Source: Pseudomonas marginalis | GTDB taxonomy: Bacteria; Pseudomonadota; Gammaproteobacteria; Pseudomonadales; Pseudomonadaceae | Assembly (NCBI RefSeq): GCF_001645105.1 | Contig: NZ_LKEG01000026.1 | Span: 649-64,648 of the forward strand | DNA: 64,000 nucleotides | Reading direction: 5' to 3' | Shown here: piece by piece, positions 16,819 through 24,996 of the stretch | Layout of the letters: each line of letters opens with the position of its first letter | Position numbering within the stretch: the first letter of the stretch is position 1 | The notes under the pieces: generated by a model | Told to the model about the DNA's origin: nothing | Database searches by the model: none | The model's input: the letters and a program-made list of their open reading frames with translations, nothing else | Made by a program: the position numbers and the translations under genes

Positions 16819-17541
16819 TCAACCAGCCCGCACTTCGCGATCCATCGCCTCAATACACGCCGCCATCTGCGCATGGCAAGCCTGCATCAACGCCGGGATG
16901 TCATCCGAAGTCAGGCCAATTGTAGGAATTGGCGGCAACGAACGTATGATCACATCACCACTGTTCCAGCGATTGAGCTGCATGTGCGTGACGTAATTGC
17001 TGACGCACACCTGCACGATGGGCACCCCGGCCGCAATCGCCATATGGAACGCGCCCTTCTTGAACGGCAGTAAACCTTTGCCCAGGTTGCGTGTGCCTTC
17101 CGGAAACACCCAGATCGACGTGTCTTCGTGCTGCAAGGTTCGGGTGGTGGTGAGCATCGCGCGGCGTGCCTTGTGCGCATTGCCCCGGTCGATCAGCACA
17201 TTGCCCGCCAGCCAGAACAACTGGCCGAACAGCGGCACCCATTTCAGGCTTTTCTTGGCGATACACACCGTGCGGTGGGGCACCACGTTGCCGAACACAA
17301 ACAGGTCATAGTTGGACTGATGGTTGGCGATGATCACGCAGGTGCCAGGCTTGTTGCGCAGCGAGTCCACATCGGCCTTCACCTTCAGCCGCAGGATCCA
17401 CATGGCCGGCAACGCGTAGAGGCGAGCACACAGGCGGCTGTTGTCCGGGTTGAATGGCCGGCACAGACCGACCAGCACACCCAGCACGCCAGCGAGCATA
17501 AAGTGCAGGCCCATCAACAACATACGCAACAGAAAAAGCAT
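16819..17541 (-). CDS. plsC: 1-acyl-sn-glycerol-3-phosphate acyltransferase
   Basis: The product is 240 aa with an N-terminal membrane segment (LFLLRMLLMGLHFMLAGVLGV). It has the acyltransferase motifs NHQSNYD (HX4D), CIAKKSLKWVPLFGQ, WVFPEGTRN and GVPIVQVCVSN. It acylates lysophosphatidic acid to phosphatidic acid at the inner membrane. I chose the ATG at 17541 because the N-terminus then aligns with E. coli PlsC; the longer frame adds 20 residues of unrelated sequence. A second acyltransferase may exist elsewhere in the genome, so the symbol denotes the family. Confidence 0.85.
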   Translation of the reverse strand: MLFLLRMLLMGLHFMLAGVLGVLVGLCRPFNPDNSRLCARLYALPAMWILRLKVKADVDSLRNKPGTCVIIANHQSNYDLFVFGNVVPHRTVCIAKKSLKWVPLFGQLFWLAGNVLIDRGNAHKARRAMLTTTRTLQHEDTSIWVFPEGTRNLGKGLLPFKKGAFHMAIAAGVPIVQVCVSNYVTHMQLNRWNSGDVIIRSLPPIPTIGLTSDDIPALMQACHAQMAACIEAMDREVRAG

Positions 17542-17705
17542 CGACACGGTCCATCGGGACAAAAGGTGGCGCAGTGTACGGTTGTGCACTGTATTCGGCA
17601 ATTACCCCGGTAGAGGTAGGAGATAGGCGATGTTTAAGAGCATGTTTCAACATCTGCCGACACGGGCACGCTAGAGGGGCTGAAGGTGTTGCGAAAGTGT
17701 GTGTA

Positions 17706-17733
17706 AGAAAAAGCCCGACTCTGGGCCGGGCTT
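17706..17733 (-). terminator. Terminator of the crotonase gene
   Basis: The stem AGCCCGGCC / GACTCGGGCT-type hairpin (AAGCCCGACTCTGGGCCGGGCTT on plus) is followed on the minus strand by T5. Confidence 0.75.
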
Positions 17734-17753
17734 TGACGTATCAGGCGTAGGGC

Positions 17754-18446
17754 TTAACTCAGAATATGCCCCTGGTCCTGAATAATGGCGTCATCCAAGG
17801 CTTCCAACAGTTCTTTACGCACCTTCAACTTGGTGTGTTTGTGGGCGTTCATATTGAGCTTCTTCAACTGACGCGCGGCTTCCAGCGCGGCGGCATGCAA
17901 CTCCTCCGGTGCCACCACCTTGTCGAGGAAGCCCGCTTGCAACGCGCCCTGCGGGTCAAACATCTCGGCATTGATCACCGAGCGGTGGAAGGCTGACTTA
18001 CGCAAACGATCCCGCGCCAACTCGATACCGGCGTGGTGCATGGTCATGCCGATCGCCACCTCGTTCAGGCCAATGCTGAACGGGCCTTCCACCCCAATCC
18101 GATAATCCGCCGATAGCAGCAAAAAGGCGCCCTTGGCCACCGCATGCCCAGGGCACGCCACAATCACCGGGAACGGGTGCGACAACAAACGACGCGCCAA
18201 CGTCGAACCCGACGTCACCAGGCCGATCGCCTCTTTAGGGCCGGCGGTCATCACCTTCAAATCATAACCACCCGACAGAATTCCCGGCGTGCCGGTGATC
18301 ACCACCACCGCCCGGTCCTTCTCGGCCTGGTCCAGCGCTTCATTAAACGCACTGACCACCGCCGGAGAAATGGCATTCACCTTGCCGTTGCTCAAGGTCA
18401 GGGTCGCGATACCGTCTTCGAGGTGGTAGGCAATCAACTCACTCAT
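17754..18446 (-). CDS. Crotonase / enoyl-CoA hydratase-family protein
   Basis: The product is 230 aa with a single crotonase domain: GTPGILSGGYDLKVM forms the first oxyanion strand and ACPGHAVAKGAFLLLSADYRIG the second. The acid/base region reads GLNEVAIGMTM. It is shorter than classical hydratases, and substrate and reaction cannot be assigned safely. The ATG has AAGGA eight bases upstream. A perfect 16-bp palindrome 80 bases upstream suggests control by a TetR-type repressor. Confidence 0.85.
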   Translation of the reverse strand: MSELIAYHLEDGIATLTLSNGKVNAISPAVVSAFNEALDQAEKDRAVVVITGTPGILSGGYDLKVMTAGPKEAIGLVTSGSTLARRLLSHPFPVIVACPGHAVAKGAFLLLSADYRIGVEGPFSIGLNEVAIGMTMHHAGIELARDRLRKSAFHRSVINAEMFDPQGALQAGFLDKVVAPEELHAAALEAARQLKKLNMNAHKHTKLKVRKELLEALDDAIIQDQGHILS

Positions 18447-18526
18447 GACGCGGTTCCTTGTAGGACTTGTTATAGAAGTATGCAGCAGACGTTACCCACC
18501 ACGCCCGCCCCGGTAAAGCGCTGTGA

Positions 18527-18542
18527 CTGACTGGCCAGTCAG
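18527..18542. promoter_or_regulatory. Perfect 16-bp palindrome, candidate TetR-type operator
   Basis: CTGACTGGCCAGTCAG is fully self-complementary and lies 80 bases upstream of the crotonase start. TetR-family acyl-CoA-responsive repressors often bind such sites. No tetR gene is in this window, so the regulator would act from elsewhere. Confidence 0.5.
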
Positions 18543-18766
18543 GGTTTTCCCCTGCGCAGGGCGTCCAAATGCCGGGGGCAGGGCGCAATCGCCGTCCCAG
18601 ACACACACCGCCAATGCCTGAGAATGGCACAATCACTGCCCCTTGCCGGGCATTGAGCGGCACAACCTGCTAACCGCATGAATATTCTGAAAAAAACCTT
18701 TGCCATCAGAAAGGCTTTCGACTACATTAGCGCGCCTCGACAGACTGAACTGGTTTGACGAGATAC

Positions 18767-18856
18767 GGTGAAGTGTCCGAGTGGCTTAAGGAGCACGCCT
18801 GGAAAGTGTGTATACAAGAAATTGTATCGAGAGTTCGAATCTCTCCTTCACCGCCA
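18767..18856 (+). tRNA. tRNA-Ser(GGA)
   Basis: The 90-nt tRNA folds with acceptor stem GGTGAAG / CTTCACC and encoded CCA. The anticodon stem-loop CACGC-CTGGAAA-GTGTG gives anticodon GGA (reads UCC/UCU). The long variable arm is typical of serine tRNAs and the T arm reads GAGAGTTCGAATCTCTC. A terminator follows eight bases downstream. tRNA-Ser genes are common integration sites, and the next 3.2 kb looks accessory. Confidence 0.96.
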
Positions 18857-18864
18857 CATTCTTG

Positions 18865-18904
18865 AAAAAATCCCGCGAGTTAACCACTCTGCGGGATTTT
18901 TTTT
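18865..18904 (+). terminator. Terminator of tRNA-Ser
   Basis: The stem AAATCCCGC / GCGGGATTT with a 14-base loop is followed by a run of T. Confidence 0.85.
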
Positions 18905-18991
18905 GCCAGCGATCTCGCAGCGTACCCCCGTCTGTCCCCCGTTCGTGACAGGACTCGAGTCATCAAAAGTAGCTGAAAATAGCGTGCTGCC

Positions 18992-20488
18992 TCACCTGGC
19001 ATGACGCTGCGAGCGAACCGTTGCGCCTTCGATCACGTCTGTGCGAATGGCCGATGGTTGCCCGGTGTTGTTGCGTGCATAGCTGCATAACGTGATCGGC
19101 AGCTCTGCTATATCGAGGAAAATGCCGTCCAGGGCCAGGGTGTAGCGTTCGTCGTCAATATCGCCACAGGGGGTGCTGATCGCCGAGTTCACGCTGTAGT
19201 AGTAATGCCGGCTGAAACTGCTGTGCTGGTTTTCCCAGGTGATGTGGTAGCGGTGTTTGAGCTGCGGTGCCGGGGCTGGGTTGGTCAGGAATACTGAATG
19301 GGTGAATACATTGCGCAGCAGCGGTACGGTCAGCGGTTGTTCGGCCTTTTGCACGCCGAGTATGCACAGCACATGCGACCCCAGCACTGGGCCGATGGGC
19401 AGGTTGATGTAGGCCTCGTCAGAGGCGACAGCGACCTGGTAGCCATGCGTGCGTGCGCAATCGCTGATGTCATTCACGGCCTTGAATCGGTAGAACGGTT
19501 CCTGGATCGAGAACCTCAGGTTCCACGTCGGACGGATAACTTGGTCGGCGGCGTCACGTTGTAAATGCACATAGGGTTTCAGGTTCCACGGCTCGTCCAG
19601 CGTGATTTCAACGGCCTTGAGCTGGCAGGTCAGGGTGTCGTTACGGAAAACACCGTCTACAAAGCAGTAGTACAAGTCGTTGGCGGGATAGCTGTAGTTG
19701 AATTTCGCGGCTTCGCACGCCGAGTTGTTCTGGCAGCTGTTGAGAATGTCCCTCTGAATGGCAGACGCGACCTTGCTGATGATGCTGGTGATTTCATTGG
19801 TGTTCCGGTCCAGCATTGGACTGCCGGAGCTGCCTGGGCGCAGACCATTGCAGCGGTTGCGCAAGGCGCTGGGGAACACGCCGGGATGTTCGGCAAAATT
19901 GTTGATGGTCGACTCCACGCAGGCACTCATGCGTAGTCCCTTTTTCAGAAAACCGGTTGGCGCTCCCACGTTGATCACTTCTCGATCTGTCGCCTGACGC
20001 TGAGATGCCAGCTTGAGTGGCATGATTGCGTTGGTCACCAGCACGGCCAGTGACGTATCCAGTTCGAGCACGGCCAAATCGGTACCCGCCATGCTGCTCC
20101 AGTGTGCTGTCTTGACGGCGTAGGTGACATGCCGTTCGGGCGTGTCATGAAAGTAATTGAAGGTGACATCGGCGGTGATCGCCTGACGCAGTCGCGCTGT
20201 ACCGTAGCTGAAGAACACGCAGTGCCCGCTGGTCAGCACATAAGCCGGGCCGATGGCCTTACCCCGGTGATCACGAGTGTCGAGTAGAACGGCATTGCAG
20301 GTCTGGCCTAAGGCGTTTTTCAGTGAGCCAATGCCGGTCCATTGCGGGTAACGGTGGTCTTTATTTTCAAGGGCCGCGGAAGGTGACTGTTCGGTAAGTC
20401 CCTCGGCCAGGTCTCTGGCGTGGCTGGGCCAGACAGTGCTGAGCAACAGGAAATACAGGAAAACGCGAGCGGTGCGAGTAAGTGACAT
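18992..20488 (-). CDS. Secreted trypsin-like serine protease with C-terminal extension
   Basis: The product is 498 aa with a signal peptide (SLTRTARVFLYFLLLSTVWPSHA). The S1/S64-like protease domain shows the triad His in VLTSGHCVFF, Asp in AGTDLAVLEL and Ser in RPGSSGSPML. The C-terminal 200 residues have no recognised domain but contain several cysteines and may bind substrate. I chose the ATG at 20488 (GAGG six bases upstream); TTG or ATG starts up to 20533 are possible. It sits in the accessory-looking segment after tRNA-Ser, back-to-back with the candidate toxin gene. The target is unknown. Confidence 0.82.
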   Translation of the reverse strand: MSLTRTARVFLYFLLLSTVWPSHARDLAEGLTEQSPSAALENKDHRYPQWTGIGSLKNALGQTCNAVLLDTRDHRGKAIGPAYVLTSGHCVFFSYGTARLRQAITADVTFNYFHDTPERHVTYAVKTAHWSSMAGTDLAVLELDTSLAVLVTNAIMPLKLASQRQATDREVINVGAPTGFLKKGLRMSACVESTINNFAEHPGVFPSALRNRCNGLRPGSSGSPMLDRNTNEITSIISKVASAIQRDILNSCQNNSACEAAKFNYSYPANDLYYCFVDGVFRNDTLTCQLKAVEITLDEPWNLKPYVHLQRDAADQVIRPTWNLRFSIQEPFYRFKAVNDISDCARTHGYQVAVASDEAYINLPIGPVLGSHVLCILGVQKAEQPLTVPLLRNVFTHSVFLTNPAPAPQLKHRYHITWENQHSSFSRHYYYSVNSAISTPCGDIDDERYTLALDGIFLDIAELPITLCSYARNNTGQPSAIRTDVIEGATVRSQRHAR

Positions 20489-20798
20489 GAGGAGCCTCGA
20501 CAAGGAAGTCATTGATTGGCTGAAACTATCCAATCAGGCCAAGGCAGGAGACATACATGGCTATTGAATAACGCGCTCGAGCTCTCGGTCAGCACGTGTA
20601 GGGTTTGGCGCTTGAGCCATACGAGCGCCTCTCTGACCAGTAGTCTTGGGCAATTGATCTTTAGTGCTTGCGATCGTAGGCATGATCTCTGATTTAAGTA
20701 GTACATTTCCCAAACGCTAAAAACACCCCAGTACGCGTCTTACCTCGCTTGTAGCTCGTTCTTATAGTCGTGCGCCTCAGTCATTTGGAGGTGCACGC
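20489..20798. other. Intergenic region between divergent protease and toxin-like genes
   Basis: About 310 bases, more A+T-rich than the flanking core genes. It should hold both divergent promoters. A 65-codon minus-strand frame here lacks a convincing ribosome binding site and was not called. Confidence 0.4.
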
Positions 20799-21773
20799 AT
20801 GCAGGGACCTTACGCATTTATCAATGAGCGACCGCGGCCCTATCCACTGCTCAAACTCAGCCTTTCGCTGAATCCCCATACACAAACCAAATTCGACACC
20901 CTCAACCAGCACATCCGCAACACCGTTGTTTTGCCTGGGCAATTGGTGATCATCGGGGATAACCGAACCGCCTCTTGCACCGCTGAAGAGGCATGGCTGA
21001 TGCGCTCGGCGCAGAATATAAAACTTGCCCTGTTGGCGCACTCAGCAACTGATCAATTCCTGATCAAAAACTATGATCAGTTACAAGCCATCTTGTCCTA
21101 TACCTCCCTCGGCATCGGAAGCGCCAGCACTGCCTGGAGCAAGCACTTGGCGCAAGTCGAGAAGACCCTTATGGACATCGACGATTTGCACAAGCAGTAC
21201 TTGAGGAGGGGAACCTCGGGGGCTAGGGAAGCGTTTCTGGTTAAGCGCAGAGCGCTGTTTGCAAGGCTGGATAGCCAAGTCTCGGGTATGGCGCGCTTGG
21301 GTACGGGGTTGAAAAACGAAGGGTCGATTAAAAAAATGCTCGGCATTTCCAGTAGGAGCTACTGGCACCATGGAGAGATTCGAGGGTATGAGGAACGGGT
21401 CAGGCGTGTAGCCAAGGCTTCGCAGATTTTGAAGAAGGGAACTTACATTGGTATAGCGCTGGACGTTGGTGCCACAGCGCTGGAGATAACGGAGGCGTGT
21501 TCCACTGGGCGTGAGCAAGAGTGTACGCAGGCGAAGTATGTTGAGGGAGGCAAATTGGTGCTAGGCGTTGGGGGGGCATCCGCGGGCGGGGTGTTTGGGG
21601 CTCCTATAGGTGTAGCCGCCTGCATGATTGTTTTTGGCATACCCACAGCAGGTGCCGGAGCGTTGGCATGCGCCATCGTCGGCGGTGCCGCAGGTGGACT
21701 TGCTGGAGGTAAGTCCGGAAGCGTTTTGGGAGAAAGCGCGGGGAAATTTCTCTATAGGACTGTGGGGGATTAA
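20799..21773 (+). CDS. Candidate pore-forming or membrane-active toxin with glycine-zipper tail
   Basis: The product is 324 aa without a signal peptide. Residues about 25-55 include VVLPGQLVIIGD, a LysM-like ending seen in some secreted effectors. The middle (about 60-215) is helical and charged. The last 90 residues are strongly hydrophobic and glycine-rich (LVLGVGGASAGGVFGAPIG, GAGALACAIVGGAAGGLAGG), a glycine-zipper pattern of membrane-inserting toxin domains. The ATG has GGAGG seven bases upstream. The next gene starts on the base after its stop and encodes a small membrane protein, the layout of an effector/immunity pair. The toxin role is inferred. Confidence 0.6.
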   Translation: MQGPYAFINERPRPYPLLKLSLSLNPHTQTKFDTLNQHIRNTVVLPGQLVIIGDNRTASCTAEEAWLMRSAQNIKLALLAHSATDQFLIKNYDQLQAILSYTSLGIGSASTAWSKHLAQVEKTLMDIDDLHKQYLRRGTSGAREAFLVKRRALFARLDSQVSGMARLGTGLKNEGSIKKMLGISSRSYWHHGEIRGYEERVRRVAKASQILKKGTYIGIALDVGATALEITEACSTGREQECTQAKYVEGGKLVLGVGGASAGGVFGAPIGVAACMIVFGIPTAGAGALACAIVGGAAGGLAGGKSGSVLGESAGKFLYRTVGD

Positions 21774-22133
21774 ATGCTCTTTGAATATATCGGCATGTGC
21801 GCTGGGTTGGTCATGATATTAAGCTTCCCACTCTTTTTTTGTGCCATGTTCAAAAAACTCGACGCAGCAGAGCGCTATGTGGAGTGCAGCGCTTACATCG
21901 TTGTGCACAGGGATATTTTCCGTCATGCACCCTTTGATGGAAGGCCTCAGCGGCTAGTTGCCATGGCGCTCATTATTCTTATGCCCAAAGTGCTCCAATG
22001 GAGGCGTTTAGTACGAGTTGAGGACGTCGAAAAAATCCCACGGCATCTCAAGTACTGGATGGTCATGCCGACGCTGATTGGTTTCACATCTATTACCGTC
22101 ATGTGTATCAGCTTGCTTCTTATGGAAAAATAA
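21774..22133 (+). CDS. Small membrane protein, candidate immunity protein
   Basis: The product is 119 aa with hydrophobic segments near the N-terminus (LFEYIGMCAGLVMILSFPLFFC) and the C-terminus (VMPTLIGFTSITVMCISLLL) flanking a basic cytoplasmic loop. A third weaker segment (LVAMALIILMP) lies between. Its ATG directly abuts the stop of the preceding toxin-like gene, so translation is coupled. Immunity proteins to pore-forming toxins are usually small polytopic membrane proteins, which fits; no family match is claimed. Confidence 0.55.
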   Translation: MLFEYIGMCAGLVMILSFPLFFCAMFKKLDAAERYVECSAYIVVHRDIFRHAPFDGRPQRLVAMALIILMPKVLQWRRLVRVEDVEKIPRHLKYWMVMPTLIGFTSITVMCISLLLMEK

Positions 22134-22167
22134 TCCTCCCAGCAATACGGGCGACTCGCTGTCGCCC

Positions 22168-23208
22168 TCAATGCCTATGCCGATGATGCACATCCGGAAA
22201 ATGCGCATGGCTATGCCTCATCGCGCTATGCACATGCACATGACTATGCGGCTCCGCCGGATCCCATTCAAAGTGATGCTCATGCTGATGGTGTTCATCA
22301 TGCACATGTCGGTGCCCGTGCTCCGTCGCCTCATGCAGATGTTCATGGGCATGCCGCTCCGTCAGGTGCAGCCAAACCCCCACGGCCATCAGCGCCGACG
22401 CAATCCAGAACGCGACGGTCACCGACTCCCCGAACGCCAGCAGGGCCACCACGGCGCCCAAGAACGGCGCCGTGGAGAAGTAGGCACCGGTGCGCGCACT
22501 GCCCAGCCCACGCAGCGCCAGCACAAACATGACCAGGCTGATGCCATACCCTAGAAACCCCACCAACAAGATAGGCGCCAACTGCGCCACAGCCGGTATC
22601 TGCGCGCCTAGATAAAGCGCCAGGCTGCAATTCACCACCCCGGCAATCAGCCCTTTGGCCCCTGCGATAAACAACGCGTCCGACGCTGAAACCTTGCGCG
22701 TCAGGTTGTTATCAATCCCCCAGCACAAGCATGCCACGGCCACTGCAAACGGGCCGGTCCAGTCGTGGGTGGCGCCGCCGCCGTCGGACCATGACAACAC
22801 TAAACCGCCCATGACTATCGCGATCATCCCGAGGATTAGGCGGCGGTCTGCGTTTTCTCTAAACACCACCCAGGCGATAACGGCGGTCAACACCGATTCA
22901 AGGTTAAGCATCAGCGAGGCGGTTGCGCCGGCGGTGCGGGTCAAGCCGAACATCAAGGCCACGGGCCCGAGGATGCCGCCAAAGGTGATGGCGCCGATCA
23001 GCCAGGGCCATTCGGATGCGGTCAGGCCGGTGGGTTTCCAGCCGCGATCGCGGATAAGGCGCACGCCGGCGAGACCGATGCCGCTGCCCAGATAGAGCAG
23101 GCCGGCGAGCAGTACGGGCGAGAGACCGAGGCCGAAACTTTTGGCGAGCGGGATGCTGGCGCCGAACAGGGCGGCGGCCGCGAGGGCATACAGAATACTA
23201 AGGTTCAT
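22168..23208 (-). CDS. EamA/DMT-family exporter with histidine-rich C-terminal tail
   Basis: The product is 346 aa. Ten predicted membrane helices in two EamA repeats (SIPLAKSFGLGLSPVLLAGLLYLG..., and ACLCWGIDNNLTRKVSASDALF) span about 1-280. The last 66 residues hold about 25 histidines in HxH and HH patterns (HAHEHLHEATEHGHRHVH). Such tails bind Zn2+, Ni2+ or Co2+ in transporters and chaperones, so metal export or metal-dependent gating is possible. The transported compound is not known. It is transcribed towards the immunity-like gene. Confidence 0.85.
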   Translation of the reverse strand: MNLSILYALAAAALFGASIPLAKSFGLGLSPVLLAGLLYLGSGIGLAGVRLIRDRGWKPTGLTASEWPWLIGAITFGGILGPVALMFGLTRTAGATASLMLNLESVLTAVIAWVVFRENADRRLILGMIAIVMGGLVLSWSDGGGATHDWTGPFAVAVACLCWGIDNNLTRKVSASDALFIAGAKGLIAGVVNCSLALYLGAQIPAVAQLAPILLVGFLGYGISLVMFVLALRGLGSARTGAYFSTAPFLGAVVALLAFGESVTVAFWIASALMAVGVWLHLTERHAHEHLHEATEHGHRHVHDEHHQHEHHFEWDPAEPHSHVHVHSAMRHSHAHFPDVHHRHRH

Positions 23209-23269
23209 GGGCCGTCCTCGAGAGTTCAGCCCATGATACGTCGCTTGCTCAGGTTAAATCCCGTGGGAT

Positions 23270-23605
23270 TTACTGCGCGGTTTTCAGCTTGATCACATCA
23301 CCCGAAATCTTGGTGGTATAGCCACTCAACACCCAAGCCCAGAACCAGTTTTCCTGCACTTGGGTATTGATCAGTGCGTCGCCGCCTTTTGCCTTGATGG
23401 CTGCATCCTGGGCGCGGACAAAACGGCTGTTCTGGCCGATCGGGATAACCCCGAACAACATGATGCCGGTGGCGCTGCCTTCGCCGTGTCCGAGCACGGT
23501 GTATTGGCTGCTGTCGTATTGCGGGGATTTGATGGCGGTGCCGGTGCAGCCTGCAAGCGCGAAACCGAGAACTGCTGCTGCAACCACTTTACTGACGTAC
23601 TTCAC
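23270..23605 (-). CDS. Small lipoprotein of unknown function
   Basis: The product is 111 aa with signal peptide and lipobox (AAAVLGFALAGC, Cys at 20). The mature part contains GEGSATGIMLFGVIPIGQNSRFVRAQ and ends with a Trp-rich ENWFWAWVLSGY segment. The pattern is of an envelope lipoprotein similar to TRL-like or YajI-type families, but I cannot assign it. Confidence 0.75.
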   Translation of the reverse strand: MKYVSKVVAAAVLGFALAGCTGTAIKSPQYDSSQYTVLGHGEGSATGIMLFGVIPIGQNSRFVRAQDAAIKAKGGDALINTQVQENWFWAWVLSGYTTKISGDVIKLKTAQ

Positions 23606-23737
23606 TGGGTAACTCCATGGGCTGAATGTTCGAGATTCAATTCTCGAAGGCGCGCCACTCTAATACCCGTAATCCTAGAATGGAATTAGTGATTCAGAAA
23701 TTTCATCTTCAAGCCTGCACGTACACCCAGGCAGCCC

Positions 23738-24397
23738 CTAAGCGAGTAGGTCTTCGTAAAAAGCACCATAGGGTTTGCTCGGATGGGCGATCTGGATTTC
23801 CAGGATCCACAGCCCAGCATTCGGATAGTGCTCGAAATCACCCAGGTCGCCGCCGCGATGGATGGCGTGGGGGAAGTCGCTGACGCGGTGGCCCTTGATG
23901 TTGAGGTTGAGTTGCCAGCCCATGGCCTGGGCTTGTTCTTCGGCGTAGCGGTAAAGCTCCAGGCCGACGACTTGGTCGTTTTTCCAGCGGGCCTGTACGC
24001 GGTCGAAGAGTGCTTTGGCGGCATTGGCGCAGGCGTGCATGTGAGGGTCGTCGCCGATGGCGAAGGTGGCGCCGGCGTCACCTTCGTGGCCTTGCCAGAC
24101 GGCGCCCATGTCGATGAAGAAGATGTCGTTGTCGCCCAGCACCGGGTCGCCGTCGGAGCGTTGTTTGAAGGTCTTGAGGGTGTTGGCGCCAAAGCGAATC
24201 AGCAATGGATGCCAGATGCGTTGCATGTCGAGGTCGGCGAGGACTTGTTTGCCGAGGTCGCGGGCTTCGGATTCGAGCATGCCCGGGCGGATGCGTTGGG
24301 AGAGTTGTTCAATGGCCTGCCAGGTCATGGCTTGGGCGTAACGCATGGATTCGATGCTGTAGGCGGCGCCCACGGCTTCTTTGGGTTGTGCGGTCAC
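23738..24397 (-). CDS. M24-family metallopeptidase (Xaa-Pro aminopeptidase-like)
   Basis: The product is 219 aa and consists of the pita-bread catalytic domain only. Metal ligands are recognisable: Asp in DIFFIDMGAVW, Asp in GHEGDAGATF, His in GHRVSDFPH and Glu in WILEIQIAH. The final Glu of the classical set is not evident, so catalysis is not certain. The start is GTG with GAGGA upstream. It probably removes N-terminal residues from peptides or acts on a small amide (creatinase-like). Confidence 0.8.
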   Translation of the reverse strand: MTAQPKEAVGAAYSIESMRYAQAMTWQAIEQLSQRIRPGMLESEARDLGKQVLADLDMQRIWHPLLIRFGANTLKTFKQRSDGDPVLGDNDIFFIDMGAVWQGHEGDAGATFAIGDDPHMHACANAAKALFDRVQARWKNDQVVGLELYRYAEEQAQAMGWQLNLNIKGHRVSDFPHAIHRGGDLGDFEHYPNAGLWILEIQIAHPSKPYGAFYEDLLA

Positions 24398-24544
24398 CGG
24401 CTTTTTCCTCGGTTTGAACTGTACTGGTCGTTATTCCTTTTACTATATAGCGATGTAATGGCAAAGGACTCATAAACGCTGGTGGTGAATTCCAGGACTT
24501 GCTAAGGTCGCCGCCTTTCCAATACGCCATTCAGAGGGATCTAA

Positions 24545-24913
24545 ATGCACCCGATACTTCGCAAGACATTCGGCGGGCTTTCTGCCCAGTACTACATTCG
24601 CAATTTTCTGTTCGGGCTGATTTTCCCCGTACTGATCTACACCGCGCTGACCCATTCGAAAACCGGTGTGTTCACACTCGGCGCGTTGGCCTATTGCGTC
24701 GTCAACAGCGTGCTCTACCCCTACGCGCGTTTCGTTTACGAAAGCATCATGGATTACATTTTTGGCAACAACGTGTTCTTCGTGAACGCGATTCTGATGC
24801 TGACCGTCAAGGTGTTCACCATGGCGATCTGCTGGACCATGGCGGTTTTCATTGCGCCTATTGGGCTGGCTTATCTGTACTTCCACCACAGCCGTGCGGT
24901 GGATCAGGCCTGA
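24545..24913 (+). CDS. Small polytopic membrane protein of unknown function
   Basis: The product is 122 aa with three to four hydrophobic helices (NFLFGLIFPVLIYTAL, GVFTLGALAYCVVNSVLYPYA, FFVNAILMLTVKVFTMAICWTMAVFIAPIGLAYLYF). The aromatic-rich loops are typical of small inner-membrane proteins. An ATG with GAGGG upstream starts the gene. It stands alone between M24 peptidase and a REP hairpin. Confidence 0.75.
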   Translation: MHPILRKTFGGLSAQYYIRNFLFGLIFPVLIYTALTHSKTGVFTLGALAYCVVNSVLYPYARFVYESIMDYIFGNNVFFVNAILMLTVKVFTMAICWTMAVFIAPIGLAYLYFHHSRAVDQA

Positions 24914-24940
24914 TTCGATGCCACACCCTGCATAGACTGT

Positions 24941-24967
24941 GGCGAGGGAGCTTGCTCCCTCGCCACG
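24941..24967. repeat. REP-like palindrome
   Basis: GTGGCGAGGGAGC / GCTCCCTCGCCAC is a perfect inverted repeat around TT, lying between convergent genes. Confidence 0.75.
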
Positions 24968-24996
24968 GGTACATCGGTTGCCCGTAACTGATGGGG

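Noticed and set aside
18767..18856. Possible att site duplication at the tRNA-Ser 3' end
   Set aside because: No second copy of the T-arm/acceptor sequence was found downstream and there is no integrase gene in the window.
20509..20706. 65-codon minus-strand frame upstream of the protease gene
   Set aside because: No ribosome binding site and no recognisable features; it lies in the promoter region of two divergent genes.
22078..22554. Met/His-rich plus-strand frame overlapping the His-tail of the DMT exporter
   Set aside because: It is the complement of the His-rich tail (CAT/ATG codons read in reverse) and not an independent gene.
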